Below, in pieces: positions 17,312 through 25,493 of a DNA stretch of 34,293 nucleotides; position 1 is the stretch's first letter, and the number at the start of each line of letters is the position of its first letter. The notes beneath the pieces were generated by a model, which was not told the DNA's origin, searched no databases, and saw nothing but the letters and a program-made list of their open reading frames with translations. The stretch is from NCBI GenBank assembly GCA_902478995.1, contig CABSNF010000012.1, positions 1 through 34,293 of the forward strand, in the 5' to 3' direction. This DNA comes from an uncultured Collinsella sp. GTDB lineage: Bacteria; Actinomycetota; Coriobacteriia; Coriobacteriales; Coriobacteriaceae. Both the position numbers and the translations under genes were made by a program.

Positions 17312-19093
17312 ATGCTGCTTACGCAAACGACAACGCCCGAGGACGTCAAGGCTCTTAATCGCGTCGAGCTCCCGCAGCTCTGCGACGAGATTCGCCACGC
17401 CATCCTCGAAAGCTCCGCCGCTGTCGGCGGACACGTTGCCCCCAACCTGGGCGTCGTTGAGCTCACGGTCGCGCTCCATCGCGTGTTTAACTCCCCCATC
17501 GACAAAATTGTCTTTGACGTTTCGCACCAGACCTACGCCCACAAGGCGCTGACGGGGCGCGCGTACACTTATATCGATCCGGAGCGTTATGGTGAGGCTT
17601 CTGGCTTTGCCAATCCCGATGAGTCCGAGCACGACCTGTTCGCCATGGGCCACACCTCGACCTCGGTGAGCTTGGGCTGCGGCCTTGCCCACGCGCGCGA
17701 CCTGGCGGGCGACACGTATAACGTCATTACTGTTATTGGCGACGGTTCGCTTTCGGGCGGCCTGGCGTTTGAGGGTTTTAACAATGCCGCCGAGCTCGAC
17801 AGCAACCTGATCATCATCGTCAACGATAACGACCAGTCCATTGCCGAGAACCACGGCGGCCTCTATCGCAATCTGGCCGAGCTGCGCGCCAGCAACGGCA
17901 CCTGTGAGCGCAACGTTTTCCGCGCGATGGGGCTCGACTACCGCTATCTGGACGCCGGTAACGACGTGTTGGCCCTAGTCGACGCGCTGCAGGAACTGCA
18001 CAATATCGATCATCCCATCGTGCTGCACGTCTCCACTGCCAAGGGCAAGGGCTTTGAGCCAGCCCAGAACGACCCCGAGCGCTGGCATCATGTGGGGCCC
18101 TTCGACATGGCGACCGGCCGAAAGCTCTGCCCGGGCCATCCGAGCGAGCCCGCACCGCGCACCTATGCCGACATTACGGGCGAGGCGCTCAGCGCCGCCA
18201 TCGAGCGCGATCCGCAGGTCGTGGGCATCACGGCCGCCACACCCTACATCATGGGCTTTACACCCGAGCTTCGCGCTGCCGCCGGCAAACAGTTCGTCGA
18301 TGTGGGCATTGCCGAGGAGCACGCCGTGACCTTTGCCACCGCGCTTGCGCGCTCGGGCGCCAAGCCAGTCTTTGGTGTGTACGGCACGTTTTTGCAGCGC
18401 GCCTACGACGAGCTGTGGCACGACCTGTGCCTCAACGACGCCCCCGCAACCATCCTGGTGTTTGGCGCGTCGATCTTTGGCACCACGTCCGAGACGCATC
18501 TCTCGTTCTTTGATATTTCCATGCTGGGCGGACTTCCCAACATGCGCTACCTAGCACCGGTCTGCATGGAGGAATACCTGTCCATGCTGAGCTGGTCGCT
18601 CGGCCACCGCGAGCATCCCGTGGCGATCCGCGTACCGGGCATCGGCCTGGCAAGCCGTCCCGATCTGGCACCCGCCGAGGGCGCCGATTACAGCGCCGTT
18701 CGCTACAACGTGGTGCGCCAGGGTCACGACGTTGCCGTGCTCGCGCTTGGCGATTTCTTTGAGCTGGGCGAGCGCGTGGCAAACCGTCTGGCTGCCGAGT
18801 ACGGTATCGAGGCCACGCTCGTCAACCCGCGCTTTGCAACCGAGCTCGACCACGAGTTCCTCGACAGCCTTGCCGCCGAGCATCGCGTTGTCGTCACCCT
18901 CGAGGACGGCATCTTAGACGGCGGCTGGGGCGAGCGCGTGGCGTGCTACTTGGCCTGCACACCGGTGCGCACCCGCACCTTTGGCATCGCCAAGGGCTTC
19001 CCCGACCGTTACGACCCCAACGAGCTGCTCGCCCAGAACGGCATGACGGTCGAGAACATGGCCGCCGAAGCCGTAAGGCTACTCAACGAGTAA
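17312..19093 (+). CDS. dxs: 1-deoxy-D-xylulose-5-phosphate synthase family protein, divergent
   Basis: This 593-residue thiamine-diphosphate enzyme of the Dxs/transketolase family has three domains. Kept features: His41, His114 (MGHTSTSVS), ThDP motif GDGSLSGG (143-150) with Asn173, His260, catalytic Glu336 (VGIAEEHAV), Tyr357, Arg363 (LQRAYD) and His396. Lost features: the DRAG..GxDGxTHxG signature reads FGASIFGTTSETHLS, so the E. coli Arg420 and Asp427 positions are Gly385 and Thr392, and the YPRG arginine (Arg478) is Gly443. These normally hold the glyceraldehyde-3-phosphate phosphate, so the acceptor may differ. Similar short Dxs-like proteins occur in Firmicutes (from memory). DXP synthesis for isoprenoids and thiamine is thus a family label, not a firm function. 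A strong terminator follows. Confidence 0.78.
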   Translation: MLLTQTTTPEDVKALNRVELPQLCDEIRHAILESSAAVGGHVAPNLGVVELTVALHRVFNSPIDKIVFDVSHQTYAHKALTGRAYTYIDPERYGEASGFANPDESEHDLFAMGHTSTSVSLGCGLAHARDLAGDTYNVITVIGDGSLSGGLAFEGFNNAAELDSNLIIIVNDNDQSIAENHGGLYRNLAELRASNGTCERNVFRAMGLDYRYLDAGNDVLALVDALQELHNIDHPIVLHVSTAKGKGFEPAQNDPERWHHVGPFDMATGRKLCPGHPSEPAPRTYADITGEALSAAIERDPQVVGITAATPYIMGFTPELRAAAGKQFVDVGIAEEHAVTFATALARSGAKPVFGVYGTFLQRAYDELWHDLCLNDAPATILVFGASIFGTTSETHLSFFDISMLGGLPNMRYLAPVCMEEYLSMLSWSLGHREHPVAIRVPGIGLASRPDLAPAEGADYSAVRYNVVRQGHDVAVLALGDFFELGERVANRLAAEYGIEATLVNPRFATELDHEFLDSLAAEHRVVVTLEDGILDGGWGERVACYLACTPVRTRTFGIAKGFPDRYDPNELLAQNGMTVENMAAEAVRLLNE

Positions 19094-19131
19094 AAAACCT
19101 CCGCAAGGGAAGCACCCCTGCGGAGGTTTTT
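19093..19131 (+). terminator. Rho-independent terminator after the Dxs-like gene
   Basis: AAAAACCTCCGCA (19093-19105) pairs perfectly with TGCGGAGGTTTTT (19119-19131), starting at the stop codon. The U-run is within the 3' arm. Confidence 0.93.
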
Positions 19132-19149
19132 GCTTTCGCGGCGCGATTA

Positions 19150-19284
19150 TCTCGATCCGTAACACCTAGGGCCCGAATTCCCGTCTAACTGTTACAGATT
19201 GAGACATTCGAATTCCCTTGAATAGAAAATCTCAATCTGTAACAGTTACTCGGCAAAAACGGCTGAAGATGTTACAGATCGAGA
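19150..19284. repeat. Four-copy GTTACAGATYGAGA array in alternating orientation
   Basis: The motif occurs at 19150-19163 (reverse, one base different), 19191-19204 (forward), 19230-19243 (reverse) and 19271-19284 (forward). Starts are spaced 41, 39 and 41 bases. The central pair extends to perfect 18-base inverted arms, 19187-19204 and 19230-19247, around a 25-base loop. It could bind a regulator cooperatively, fold as RNA, or be a repeat element. Confidence 0.75.
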
Positions 19285-19395
19285 CAAAACAGTAAGGCAT
19301 GCCGCTGCATCGGCCAGAACCACCACAAAGGTGCCTGTCCCTTTTTGGTAGGCACAATAACCCATAAGGTAAGTATGTTTCTGAGTTATTTCGTG

Positions 19396-19425
19396 TTGAC
19401 CCATTTGAGCGCGATAGGGTATAAC
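19396..19425 (+). promoter_or_regulatory. Sigma-70-type promoter of the amino-acid importer operon
   Basis: A -35 TTGACC at 19396-19401 and a -10 TATAAC at 19420-19425, spaced 18 bases apart, lie 43 bases before the start codon of the binding-protein gene. Confidence 0.65.
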
Positions 19426-19468
19426 TCTACTCAACCGCTAGGGATTTTATTGAGAAAGGTGTTCTACC

Positions 19469-20464
19469 ATGAGCAAGAACCTCTCCCAGCAGGTCGTTCT
19501 CGACCGCCGCGGCTTCGTTGCCGCCACCTTCGCAACCGTCGTCGGCCTTGGTCTTGCCGGCTGCTCCGACACCAGCGCCGAGGCCGACAAGGGTTCCGCC
19601 GCCGGCTCCTCCAAGGACTCCGAGGATACCGAGGTTTCCGCCACGCTCGATGCCAAGGCATTCGACAAGCTCGTCGGCAACGGTCCCAAAGCCGATAACG
19701 ACGCCATCGCCGCCAGCACCTGGGCGACGGCCGTTAAGAACGCCGGCGTCTTTAAGATCGGTGGCGTTCAGACCTCTACGCTCTTCTCCCTCCTCAACGA
19801 GAAAGACGGTCAGACCCGCGGCTTCGACGCCGGTATCGCACAGCTCCTGTCCAACTACATTCTGGGCGAGAACAAGGTCGAGATCACCCAGGTGACCTCG
19901 GACACGCGCGAGTCCGTCCTGCAGAACGGCCAGGTCGACGCCGTCTTTGCCACCTACACCATCACTGACGAGCGCAAGAAGCTCGTCTCCTTTGCCGGTC
20001 CCTACTACTACACCCAGCAGGCCATCCTGGTGCTCGCCGATAACGACGACATCAAGAGCGTCGACGACCTTGCCGACAAGAACGTCGCCGTCCAGTCCGG
20101 CTCCAACGGTCCCGCCATCCTGGAGGAATTCGCCCCCAAGGCCAGCCAGCAGGAGTTCAAGACCGACGAGGAAGCCCGCCAGGCACTCCAGCAGGGCCGC
20201 GTTGACGCCTACGTCATCGATAACAACATGCAGCAGAGCGCCCTGGTCCGCGAGCCCGGTAAATACAAGATCGCCGGCAAGCCCTTCGGCAGCAAGGAGC
20301 CCTATGGCATCGGTCTACCGCTCGATTCCGACGGCGTCGCCTTTGTCAACGACTTCCTTAAGAAGATCGAGGACGACGGCACCTGGACTGAGCTGTGGCA
20401 GATCTGCATCGGCGACCGTACGGGCGACACCAATGTTCCCGAGCTGCCCGAGATCGGCGCCTAG
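19469..20464 (+). CDS. Polar amino-acid ABC transporter substrate-binding lipoprotein
   Basis: This 331-residue protein is a class 3 extracellular solute-binding protein (glutamate/glutamine/aspartate type). The N-terminus has a DRRGF twin-arginine-like motif (13-14), a hydrophobic stretch and the lipobox GLAGC with Cys32, so it is membrane-anchored and perhaps Tat-exported. A short Ser/Asp/Glu linker leads to the two-lobed domain: FKIGGVQTSTLFSLL, RGFDAGIAQLL and AVFATYTITDERKKLVSFAGPYY are typical. The acidic ligand pocket cannot be resolved from sequence; glutamate or glutamine is the best guess from the downstream permeases and hydrolase. The ATG has GAAAGG upstream. An attenuator-like hairpin separates it from the permease genes, which would give excess binding protein. 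Confidence 0.92.
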   Translation: MSKNLSQQVVLDRRGFVAATFATVVGLGLAGCSDTSAEADKGSAAGSSKDSEDTEVSATLDAKAFDKLVGNGPKADNDAIAASTWATAVKNAGVFKIGGVQTSTLFSLLNEKDGQTRGFDAGIAQLLSNYILGENKVEITQVTSDTRESVLQNGQVDAVFATYTITDERKKLVSFAGPYYYTQQAILVLADNDDIKSVDDLADKNVAVQSGSNGPAILEEFAPKASQQEFKTDEEARQALQQGRVDAYVIDNNMQQSALVREPGKYKIAGKPFGSKEPYGIGLPLDSDGVAFVNDFLKKIEDDGTWTELWQICIGDRTGDTNVPELPEIGA

Positions 20465-20552
20465 GCAGCGAGCCTGGTAACAGCCGCAACGAAACCATAC
20501 GGAAACGCATGATGCGCTTTATTGCGGTAAACTGTTTCCTCACTGAGTTGTC

Positions 20553-20585
20553 GGGGCTTCCGTACACACGGGAGCCCCTTTCCTT
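20553..20585 (+). terminator. Attenuator-like hairpin between binding protein and permeases
   Basis: GGGGCTTCCGT (20553-20563) pairs with ACGGGAGCCCC (20568-20578) around an ACAC loop and is followed by TTTCCTT. Partial termination here is common between binding-protein and permease genes. Confidence 0.7.
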
Positions 20586-20602
20586 ACCGGCAGGAGGTCC
20601 GC

Positions 20603-21262
20603 ATGAGTCTCTCCGAGCTCTGGTCGCTCTATGGCCAGAACTATATCGACGCCCTTCTAGCAACCTGGGGCATGACACTTGAGTCGTTTGCCATCGCCAT
20701 GGTGCTGGCCGTTGCCGTCACCGTGATGCGCGTGTCGCCGCTCAAGCCGCTGCGCGTCTTTGGCGACCTGTATGTCCAGGTCTTCCGTAACATCCCCGGC
20801 ATTGCGCTGCTCATCATCGTCGTCTATGCGCTGCCGCCGCTCAAGGTCGTCCTGCCCTACCGCACCTGCGTTATCGTCGCCACGGTCCTTTTGGGCTCGG
20901 CCTTTGGCTCCGAGAACTTTATGAGCGGCATCAATACCGTCGGCGTCGGTCAGGTGGAAGCCGCACGTTCGCTCGGCATGAGCTTCAGCCGCATCCTCGC
21001 CAAGATCGTGATTCCGCAGGCACTGCGCTCGAGTGTGCTGCCCATGACTAACCTCTTTATCGCCGTCATGCTCACTACCGCCTTGGGCAGCCAGGTGCCG
21101 CTTAAGCCGCAAGAGCTCACCGGCGTGGTGAGCTATATCAACACGCGCTCGCTCGGCGGCGTCGCCGCGTTCTTTATCTCGGCGCTCGGCTACCTGGGCA
21201 CAGCCTTCGTGGTGAGCCACATTGGCAACTATATCGATAAGAAGGTGAGGATCCTCCGATGA
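20603..21262 (+). CDS. Amino-acid ABC transporter permease
   Basis: This 219-residue inner-membrane permease is of the HisM/GltJ family with about five helices. The EAA loop that contacts the ATPase is EAARSLGMSFSRILAKIVIP at about residues 115-134. The ATG follows GGCAGGAGG. Its last codons overlap the next permease gene by four bases (ATGA), giving translational coupling. With the next permease it forms a heterodimeric channel. Confidence 0.92.
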   Translation: MSLSELWSLYGQNYIDALLATWGMTLESFAIAMVLAVAVTVMRVSPLKPLRVFGDLYVQVFRNIPGIALLIIVVYALPPLKVVLPYRTCVIVATVLLGSAFGSENFMSGINTVGVGQVEAARSLGMSFSRILAKIVIPQALRSSVLPMTNLFIAVMLTTALGSQVPLKPQELTGVVSYINTRSLGGVAAFFISALGYLGTAFVVSHIGNYIDKKVRILR

Positions 21263-22092
21263 GCAAGCACTCCACCTCCGCGCTCACCATGCGCGATGCG
21301 CTCTACGAGGCTCCCGGCCCCAAGATGCGCGCCAAGATTCGCATCGGCACCGCCATCTCGCTTGTTGCTGTCGCCGCGCTCGCCATCCTGGTACTGCAGC
21401 GCTTCTATGTGACCGGCCAGCTTTCGGTCCACTATTGGTATTTCTTTACGCACCTCACCACCTGGAAGTTCCTGCTTGCCGGCTTTGAGGGCACTGTTAA
21501 AGTCGCACTCACCGCTGGCGCCATCGCACTGGTGCTGGGCTTAGCCCTTATGCTCGGCCGCACCAGCGACATTAAGCCGCTCCAACTGGTTTGCCGCGTG
21601 CTCACCGATTTCTTCCGCGGCGTACCGAGCCTGCTGTTCATCTACTTCTTCTTTTTGGTGCTGCCCCAGTACAAGATCGCGCTGCCATCTTTTTGGATGC
21701 TCACGCTTCCCGTCGCGCTCGCCGCAGCTGGCGTACTCGCCGAGATCTTTCGCGCTGGCGTCAACGCCGTGCCGCGCGGCCAGGTCGAAGCCGCCCAGGC
21801 ACTCGGCCTCTCCAAAGCTAAAATCACCTTTAAAATCGTGTTGCCGCAGGCTATTCGGTTTATCATTCCGTCGTTGATTTCGCAGCTTGTGGTCGTAGTC
21901 AAAGACACCACCGTCGCCTACGTGGTGAGCTACCCCGACCTCATGCAAAACGCCCGCGTGCTCATTACCAACTACGACGCCCTCGTGTCGGTCTACCTGG
22001 TTATCGCGGTCATCTACATCCTCATCAACGTCGCGATCAACAAGGCCGCTGTCTACGTTTCGCACAAGACCGGCGCGACCATCATCCGCTAA
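21259..22092 (+). CDS. Amino-acid ABC transporter permease
   Basis: This 277-residue second permease of the importer is of the HisQ/GltK family. A cytoplasmic N-terminal stretch of about 30 residues precedes the first helix (RIGTAISLVAVAALAILVLQ), followed by five more helices. The EAA motif is EAAQALGLSKAKITFKIVLP, and FFRGVPSLLFIYFFF is the typical family segment. It starts in the four-base overlap with the preceding permease. A longer N-terminus than its partner is usual for glutamate-type systems. Confidence 0.92.
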   Translation: MSKHSTSALTMRDALYEAPGPKMRAKIRIGTAISLVAVAALAILVLQRFYVTGQLSVHYWYFFTHLTTWKFLLAGFEGTVKVALTAGAIALVLGLALMLGRTSDIKPLQLVCRVLTDFFRGVPSLLFIYFFFLVLPQYKIALPSFWMLTLPVALAAAGVLAEIFRAGVNAVPRGQVEAAQALGLSKAKITFKIVLPQAIRFIIPSLISQLVVVVKDTTVAYVVSYPDLMQNARVLITNYDALVSVYLVIAVIYILINVAINKAAVYVSHKTGATIIR

Positions 22093-22128
22093 CGCTTTAC
22101 CATTTCGAGTCATAAGGAGCCGAGCACC

Positions 22129-22893
22129 ATGGCACAGAGCACCTCTTCCACCGGCAATCAGCCGCTGATCGAGCTCAGACACGTCGATAAGCACTACGGA
22201 GATCTGCACGTCCTCAACGACATCAATCTCTCAGTCGACCGCGGCGAGGTCGTCGTTGTGATCGGTCCTTCGGGCTCGGGCAAGTCGACCATGTGCCGCA
22301 CCATCAACCGCCTGGAAACCATCGACTCGGGCGAGATCCTCATCGAGGGCGAGCCCCTACCGCAGGAAGGCAAGGACCTTGCCCGCATGCGTGCCGAGCT
22401 GGGCATGGTGTTTCAGCAGTTCAACCTGTTCGCACATATGACCGTCCTGCAGAACGTCATGCTGGGACCGGTCGATGTGCTGGGCGTCTCCAAGGACGAA
22501 GCCCGTGAGCGCGCCATGGACCTGCTGGGCCGCGTGGGCGTGGCCGAGCAGGCCGATAAGGTGCCCGCACAGCTCTCGGGCGGCCAGCAACAGCGCGTAG
22601 CCATCGCCCGCTCGCTTGCCATGCAACCCAAGGCCATGCTCTTTGACGAGCCCACGAGTGCCCTCGATCCCGAGATGATCAACGAGGTGCTCGAGGTCAT
22701 GGTTCGCCTGGCCCAGCAGGGCATGACGATGATCGTCATCACGCACGAGATGAACTTCGCCCGCCGCGTAGCCGACCGTGTCGTGTTTATGGCCGACGGC
22801 CAGATCGTGGAAACCGGCACGCCCGACGAGTTCTTCGACCATCCCCAGACCAAGCGCGCCCAGGACTTCCTCAACTCCATTAAGGGCCACTAA
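22129..22893 (+). CDS. Amino-acid ABC transporter ATP-binding protein
   Basis: This 254-residue ATPase is of the GlnQ/HisP class and energises the importer. Walker A is GPSGSGKS at 46-53, the Q-loop is VFQQFNLF, the signature is LSGGQQQRVAIARSL, Walker B is AMLFDEPTSALDP and the switch histidine is in VITHEM. Length and motif order are standard. The ATG follows AAGGAG, 36 bases after the second permease; the four importer genes form one operon. Confidence 0.95.
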   Translation: MAQSTSSTGNQPLIELRHVDKHYGDLHVLNDINLSVDRGEVVVVIGPSGSGKSTMCRTINRLETIDSGEILIEGEPLPQEGKDLARMRAELGMVFQQFNLFAHMTVLQNVMLGPVDVLGVSKDEARERAMDLLGRVGVAEQADKVPAQLSGGQQQRVAIARSLAMQPKAMLFDEPTSALDPEMINEVLEVMVRLAQQGMTMIVITHEMNFARRVADRVVFMADGQIVETGTPDEFFDHPQTKRAQDFLNSIKGH

Positions 22894-22944
22894 CCAGACC
22901 GCCCACCCGCCAGCCATGCCCATCCAAACTCGAAAGTTACACCT

Positions 22945-23754
22945 ATGATCGGAACTCGCACTTCATCGTCATACACCCCGCACGTCGACGTCGCCCCCGC
23001 CGACCGTCCGCTCATCCTCGTCGCGCCGCGTTGGGAAGAGGCAAAGCCGTTTTTGAGCGAGACGCTCTCCCCCAACGAGGAGATCGCCAGCGTCTTTGTC
23101 GATGCCATCCTTGCCGCCGGCGGCCTGCCGCTGCAGATGTCCATCACCGAGGACATTGAGGTCATCCGTCATTACGTCGATATCGCCGACGGCATCGCCA
23201 TTCCCGGCGGCCCCGACGTCAATCCCAAACGTTGGGGCGATGATCGACCCTACGACCCCACCCTCTGCTGCGAGATCCGCGATAGTTTTGAGTTTAAGCT
23301 GGTCAGCGAGGTGCTCCGTGCCAAAAAGCCGCTCTTTACCACCTGCCGCGGCACGCAGTTGCTCAATGTCGCCACTGGCGGCACCCTGTGCATGGACGTG
23401 CCGAGCCTAGGCGCTCGCGAGGGCCGTACGCAGTGGCGCCATACCCACGTGCTCAACGACCCCGTGCATCCCGTCGAGGTCGTGCCGGGCTCGTTGCTGG
23501 AGCGCGCGCTTGGCGGGCACAGGCTGATCCAGACCAACTCCGCACACCACTGCTGCGTCGATCGTCTGGGTAAAAGCACGCGCTTGGTCGCCAAGGCAAC
23601 CGACGGCGTTCCCGAGTGCATCGAAGTCGAAGGCCAGCCGTTCTGTCTGGGCGTGCAATGGCACCCTGAGTACACGTGGAAGACGCTCGAGACCGACTTT
23701 AACCTGTGGAAGTCGTTTGTCGAGGCAGCGGCCAAGGTTAAGCAGGCTCGCTAG
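22945..23754 (+). CDS. Class I glutamine amidotransferase-like gamma-glutamyl hydrolase (peptidase C26)
   Basis: This 269-residue protein resembles PuuD-type gamma-glutamyl-gamma-aminobutyrate hydrolases. The triad is Cys134 in FTTCRGTQLLNV, His240 and Glu242 in GVQWHPEY. An early IPGGPDVNPKRWG segment is typical of the family. These enzymes cut gamma-glutamyl amides in the cytoplasm, freeing glutamate. Its place 51 bases after the importer ATPase, on the same strand and before a terminator, suggests that the imported compound may be a gamma-glutamyl derivative or that glutamate release is coupled to uptake (inference). The start codon lacks a strong Shine-Dalgarno, but no better in-frame start is seen. 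Confidence 0.88.
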   Translation: MIGTRTSSSYTPHVDVAPADRPLILVAPRWEEAKPFLSETLSPNEEIASVFVDAILAAGGLPLQMSITEDIEVIRHYVDIADGIAIPGGPDVNPKRWGDDRPYDPTLCCEIRDSFEFKLVSEVLRAKKPLFTTCRGTQLLNVATGGTLCMDVPSLGAREGRTQWRHTHVLNDPVHPVEVVPGSLLERALGGHRLIQTNSAHHCCVDRLGKSTRLVAKATDGVPECIEVEGQPFCLGVQWHPEYTWKTLETDFNLWKSFVEAAAKVKQAR

Positions 23755-23786
23755 CTCACGAGCCACACAGGCTAAAGCTTTCCATG

Positions 23787-23829
23787 ACAGGGGGGGCGGA
23801 CACCAGCCACGGTGCCCGCCCCCCCCTGT
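23787..23829. terminator. GC-rich hairpin between convergent genes
   Basis: ACAGGGGGGGCGG pairs with CCGCCCCCCCCTGT-type sequence (arms about 23787-23800 and 23812-23829; one G-run is a base shorter). It sits between the convergent hydrolase and permease genes and probably ends both transcripts. Confidence 0.65.
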
Positions 23830-23866
23830 ATTTGGTATGCTCGGTATGATTATCCCTCACAAACAA

Positions 23867-24685
23867 TCAAAGAAATCTCGACCGCAATCGGTCTACGGTA
23901 AAGCAAATGGTAAAAACGCTTGCTACGTTAATTAGACAGTCAATTAGAATCGAAATGCATTGACTATTCCCCAACGGGGTCACGCCACAAATCCACATGA
24001 GCATCGAGGCTGGAAGCGGAAGCATGGAATTGGCCCCGAGCTGTATGTAGATCGCTACAACGTTGACAAGCAACAGCATGCCAATCGGACCGAAGCCGGA
24101 CCCAAAATAGGAAACAGCGATCACGCAAGAGACCACGTATGCAAGGCAGACGACACTCGCCAGAAGAAGTCGATGGCAAAAAATATTCAGGTTGAAATAC
24201 TGTTGAGCATCTAAAACGATCGCGCAGTTAAGGCAGTACAAAACGACATTCGACAGGATAAACGCGCCCAAAAGGGCAAAAGAAGACAGCACCACTCGCA
24301 CAACGATAACGCACACACGCTTCCCTCCCCGAGCCTCCGACAACCCCCACGGTTCCTCAAGAAAGCCCGAACTGACAAAGCGCGGCACAATGCAAGCCGC
24401 GATGAACGGAAAAAACAATGCATGAGCCAACGGGGCTACGTTGAACAGCAGACCGCCAAAAACCTCTGCATTACCAAATAGAAGGACATCCTCTGCCGAT
24501 AGCCGAAGCGTCGGGTCTGGGAAAAAGCCCAAGAAACTGTTCTCACGGAGGCTACAGAACCACATCGGGAAAGAATTAAGCTGCAATACCACCATGCACG
24601 CATAAAATACCAGGATTAAGGCGTACGTCCATTTGCTCACATGCTTCAATTCTGAATGAAGGAATCTTCTAGTCTGACGAGCCAT
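23867..24685 (-). CDS. ABC-2 type transporter membrane subunit (second permease of island)
   Basis: This 272-residue hydrophobic protein is not closely recognised. It has a basic N-terminus (MARQTRRFLHSELKH), a first helix at about 19-38, an extracellular loop with an Asp/Pro-rich stretch, then about five more helices, the ABC-2 permease layout. The ATG at 24685 overlaps the upstream permease gene by 17 bases; a GTG at 24703 would add six residues. Codon and base use are visibly more AT-rich than the chromosome around it. It is the last gene of the ATPase-permease-permease run and so likely forms a heterodimeric exporter with its neighbour, acting on the Cys-rich peptide encoded upstream (inference). 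Confidence 0.72.
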   Translation of the reverse strand: MARQTRRFLHSELKHVSKWTYALILVFYACMVVLQLNSFPMWFCSLRENSFLGFFPDPTLRLSAEDVLLFGNAEVFGGLLFNVAPLAHALFFPFIAACIVPRFVSSGFLEEPWGLSEARGGKRVCVIVVRVVLSSFALLGAFILSNVVLYCLNCAIVLDAQQYFNLNIFCHRLLLASVVCLAYVVSCVIAVSYFGSGFGPIGMLLLVNVVAIYIQLGANSMLPLPASMLMWICGVTPLGNSQCISILIDCLINVASVFTICFTVDRLRSRFL

Positions 24686-25493
24686 TGAGCACACCCCCAG
24701 CACGAAAGCTCACGAGAGCGTAAATCAATACCGATAGACAGCTGGCTGCCGCGCCATATCCCAGAAGCGTCAGCTGCCCCATATCGCTATACCCAAGGGC
24801 ACATCCGACTCCAAGGTACGGCCCCGGAAGAAAGAAGATCCATCGCAAGGACGATATGGGCGTCTGAAGGTAAGTTCCGTAGAGCGTCAAGCTCATGACA
24901 AATCCGATTATTACCACAGCCCCGCTAAATACGGCGCTGCTTGTAATCCGATAGATGGTCACCGTCTCCAACGCAACCGATATCACCAATACGGCGTTGA
25001 TTATCATCGCAGGCAAAAATGCAGTTAGCATGTCGTGCGAGTAGTTATGCCCTACACGTATTATGGCTATTGCAAAAAGAAGAAGGCAAAGCGCACTATA
25101 TGCTGCGCCAATTATTAAAGCAGACGAAAGCACATGTGCTAGGACCCCATTAAAGCGGGTAAGACCTCTTGCTGAAGAAATTCGGTATCCCTCTTCATAG
25201 CCGCGCTCCTGTAAAATCGCCAGGCAAACGATGAGCGGAACGAACAGAGAGGTGCCGGCAAAAGCACTGCGCACAAGGGACTCATCGGGTGCAGAAGGAT
25301 CAATTACATTCCAGCAGAAGCCAATATCCTCCCCAAAAACGCTATTGCCAAAGGCGAGCAACGTTGTTCCGTTTTTTAGAAAGATGCCGAAGAGAAGGCC
25401 GAACGCCAGCATAAGCGCAAGACCAAACTTCGCCGGAAACATCCTGTGCAAACGCATCATATCTGCCTTTACGGGATGGATCGCCCGCTTCAT
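24669..25493 (-). CDS. ABC-2 type transporter membrane subunit (first permease of island)
   Basis: This 274-residue membrane protein has a short basic N-terminus, a first helix at about 22-44 (FGLALMLAFGLLFGIFLKNG), a large outside loop to about residue 78, and five further helices. The EERGYEEGYRISSARGLTRF segment after the second helix is a typical cytoplasmic coupling region of ABC-2 permeases. Its ATG overlaps the stop of the ATPase gene (ATGA), showing coupling. Family relatives work in peptide, antibiotic or lantibiotic export or immunity; specificity cannot be assigned from sequence. Confidence 0.75.
   Translation of the reverse strand: MKRAIHPVKADMMRLHRMFPAKFGLALMLAFGLLFGIFLKNGTTLLAFGNSVFGEDIGFCWNVIDPSAPDESLVRSAFAGTSLFVPLIVCLAILQERGYEEGYRISSARGLTRFNGVLAHVLSSALIIGAAYSALCLLLFAIAIIRVGHNYSHDMLTAFLPAMIINAVLVISVALETVTIYRITSSAVFSGAVVIIGFVMSLTLYGTYLQTPISSLRWIFFLPGPYLGVGCALGYSDMGQLTLLGYGAAASCLSVLIYALVSFRAGGVLNGSSD

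Larger units (their letters stand above)
19132..19468. other. Intergenic region with repeat array and promoter of the amino-acid importer
   Basis: No gene is seen. The region holds a four-copy 14-base motif array (19150-19284), a small hairpin GTGCCT/AGGCAC (19331-19355) enclosing CCTGTCCCTTTTTGG, and a sigma-70-type promoter at 19396-19425. Confidence 0.6.

Noticed and set aside
19150..19284. CRISPR array
   Set aside because: The 14-base repeats are too short, alternate in orientation, have only four copies, and no cas genes are present.
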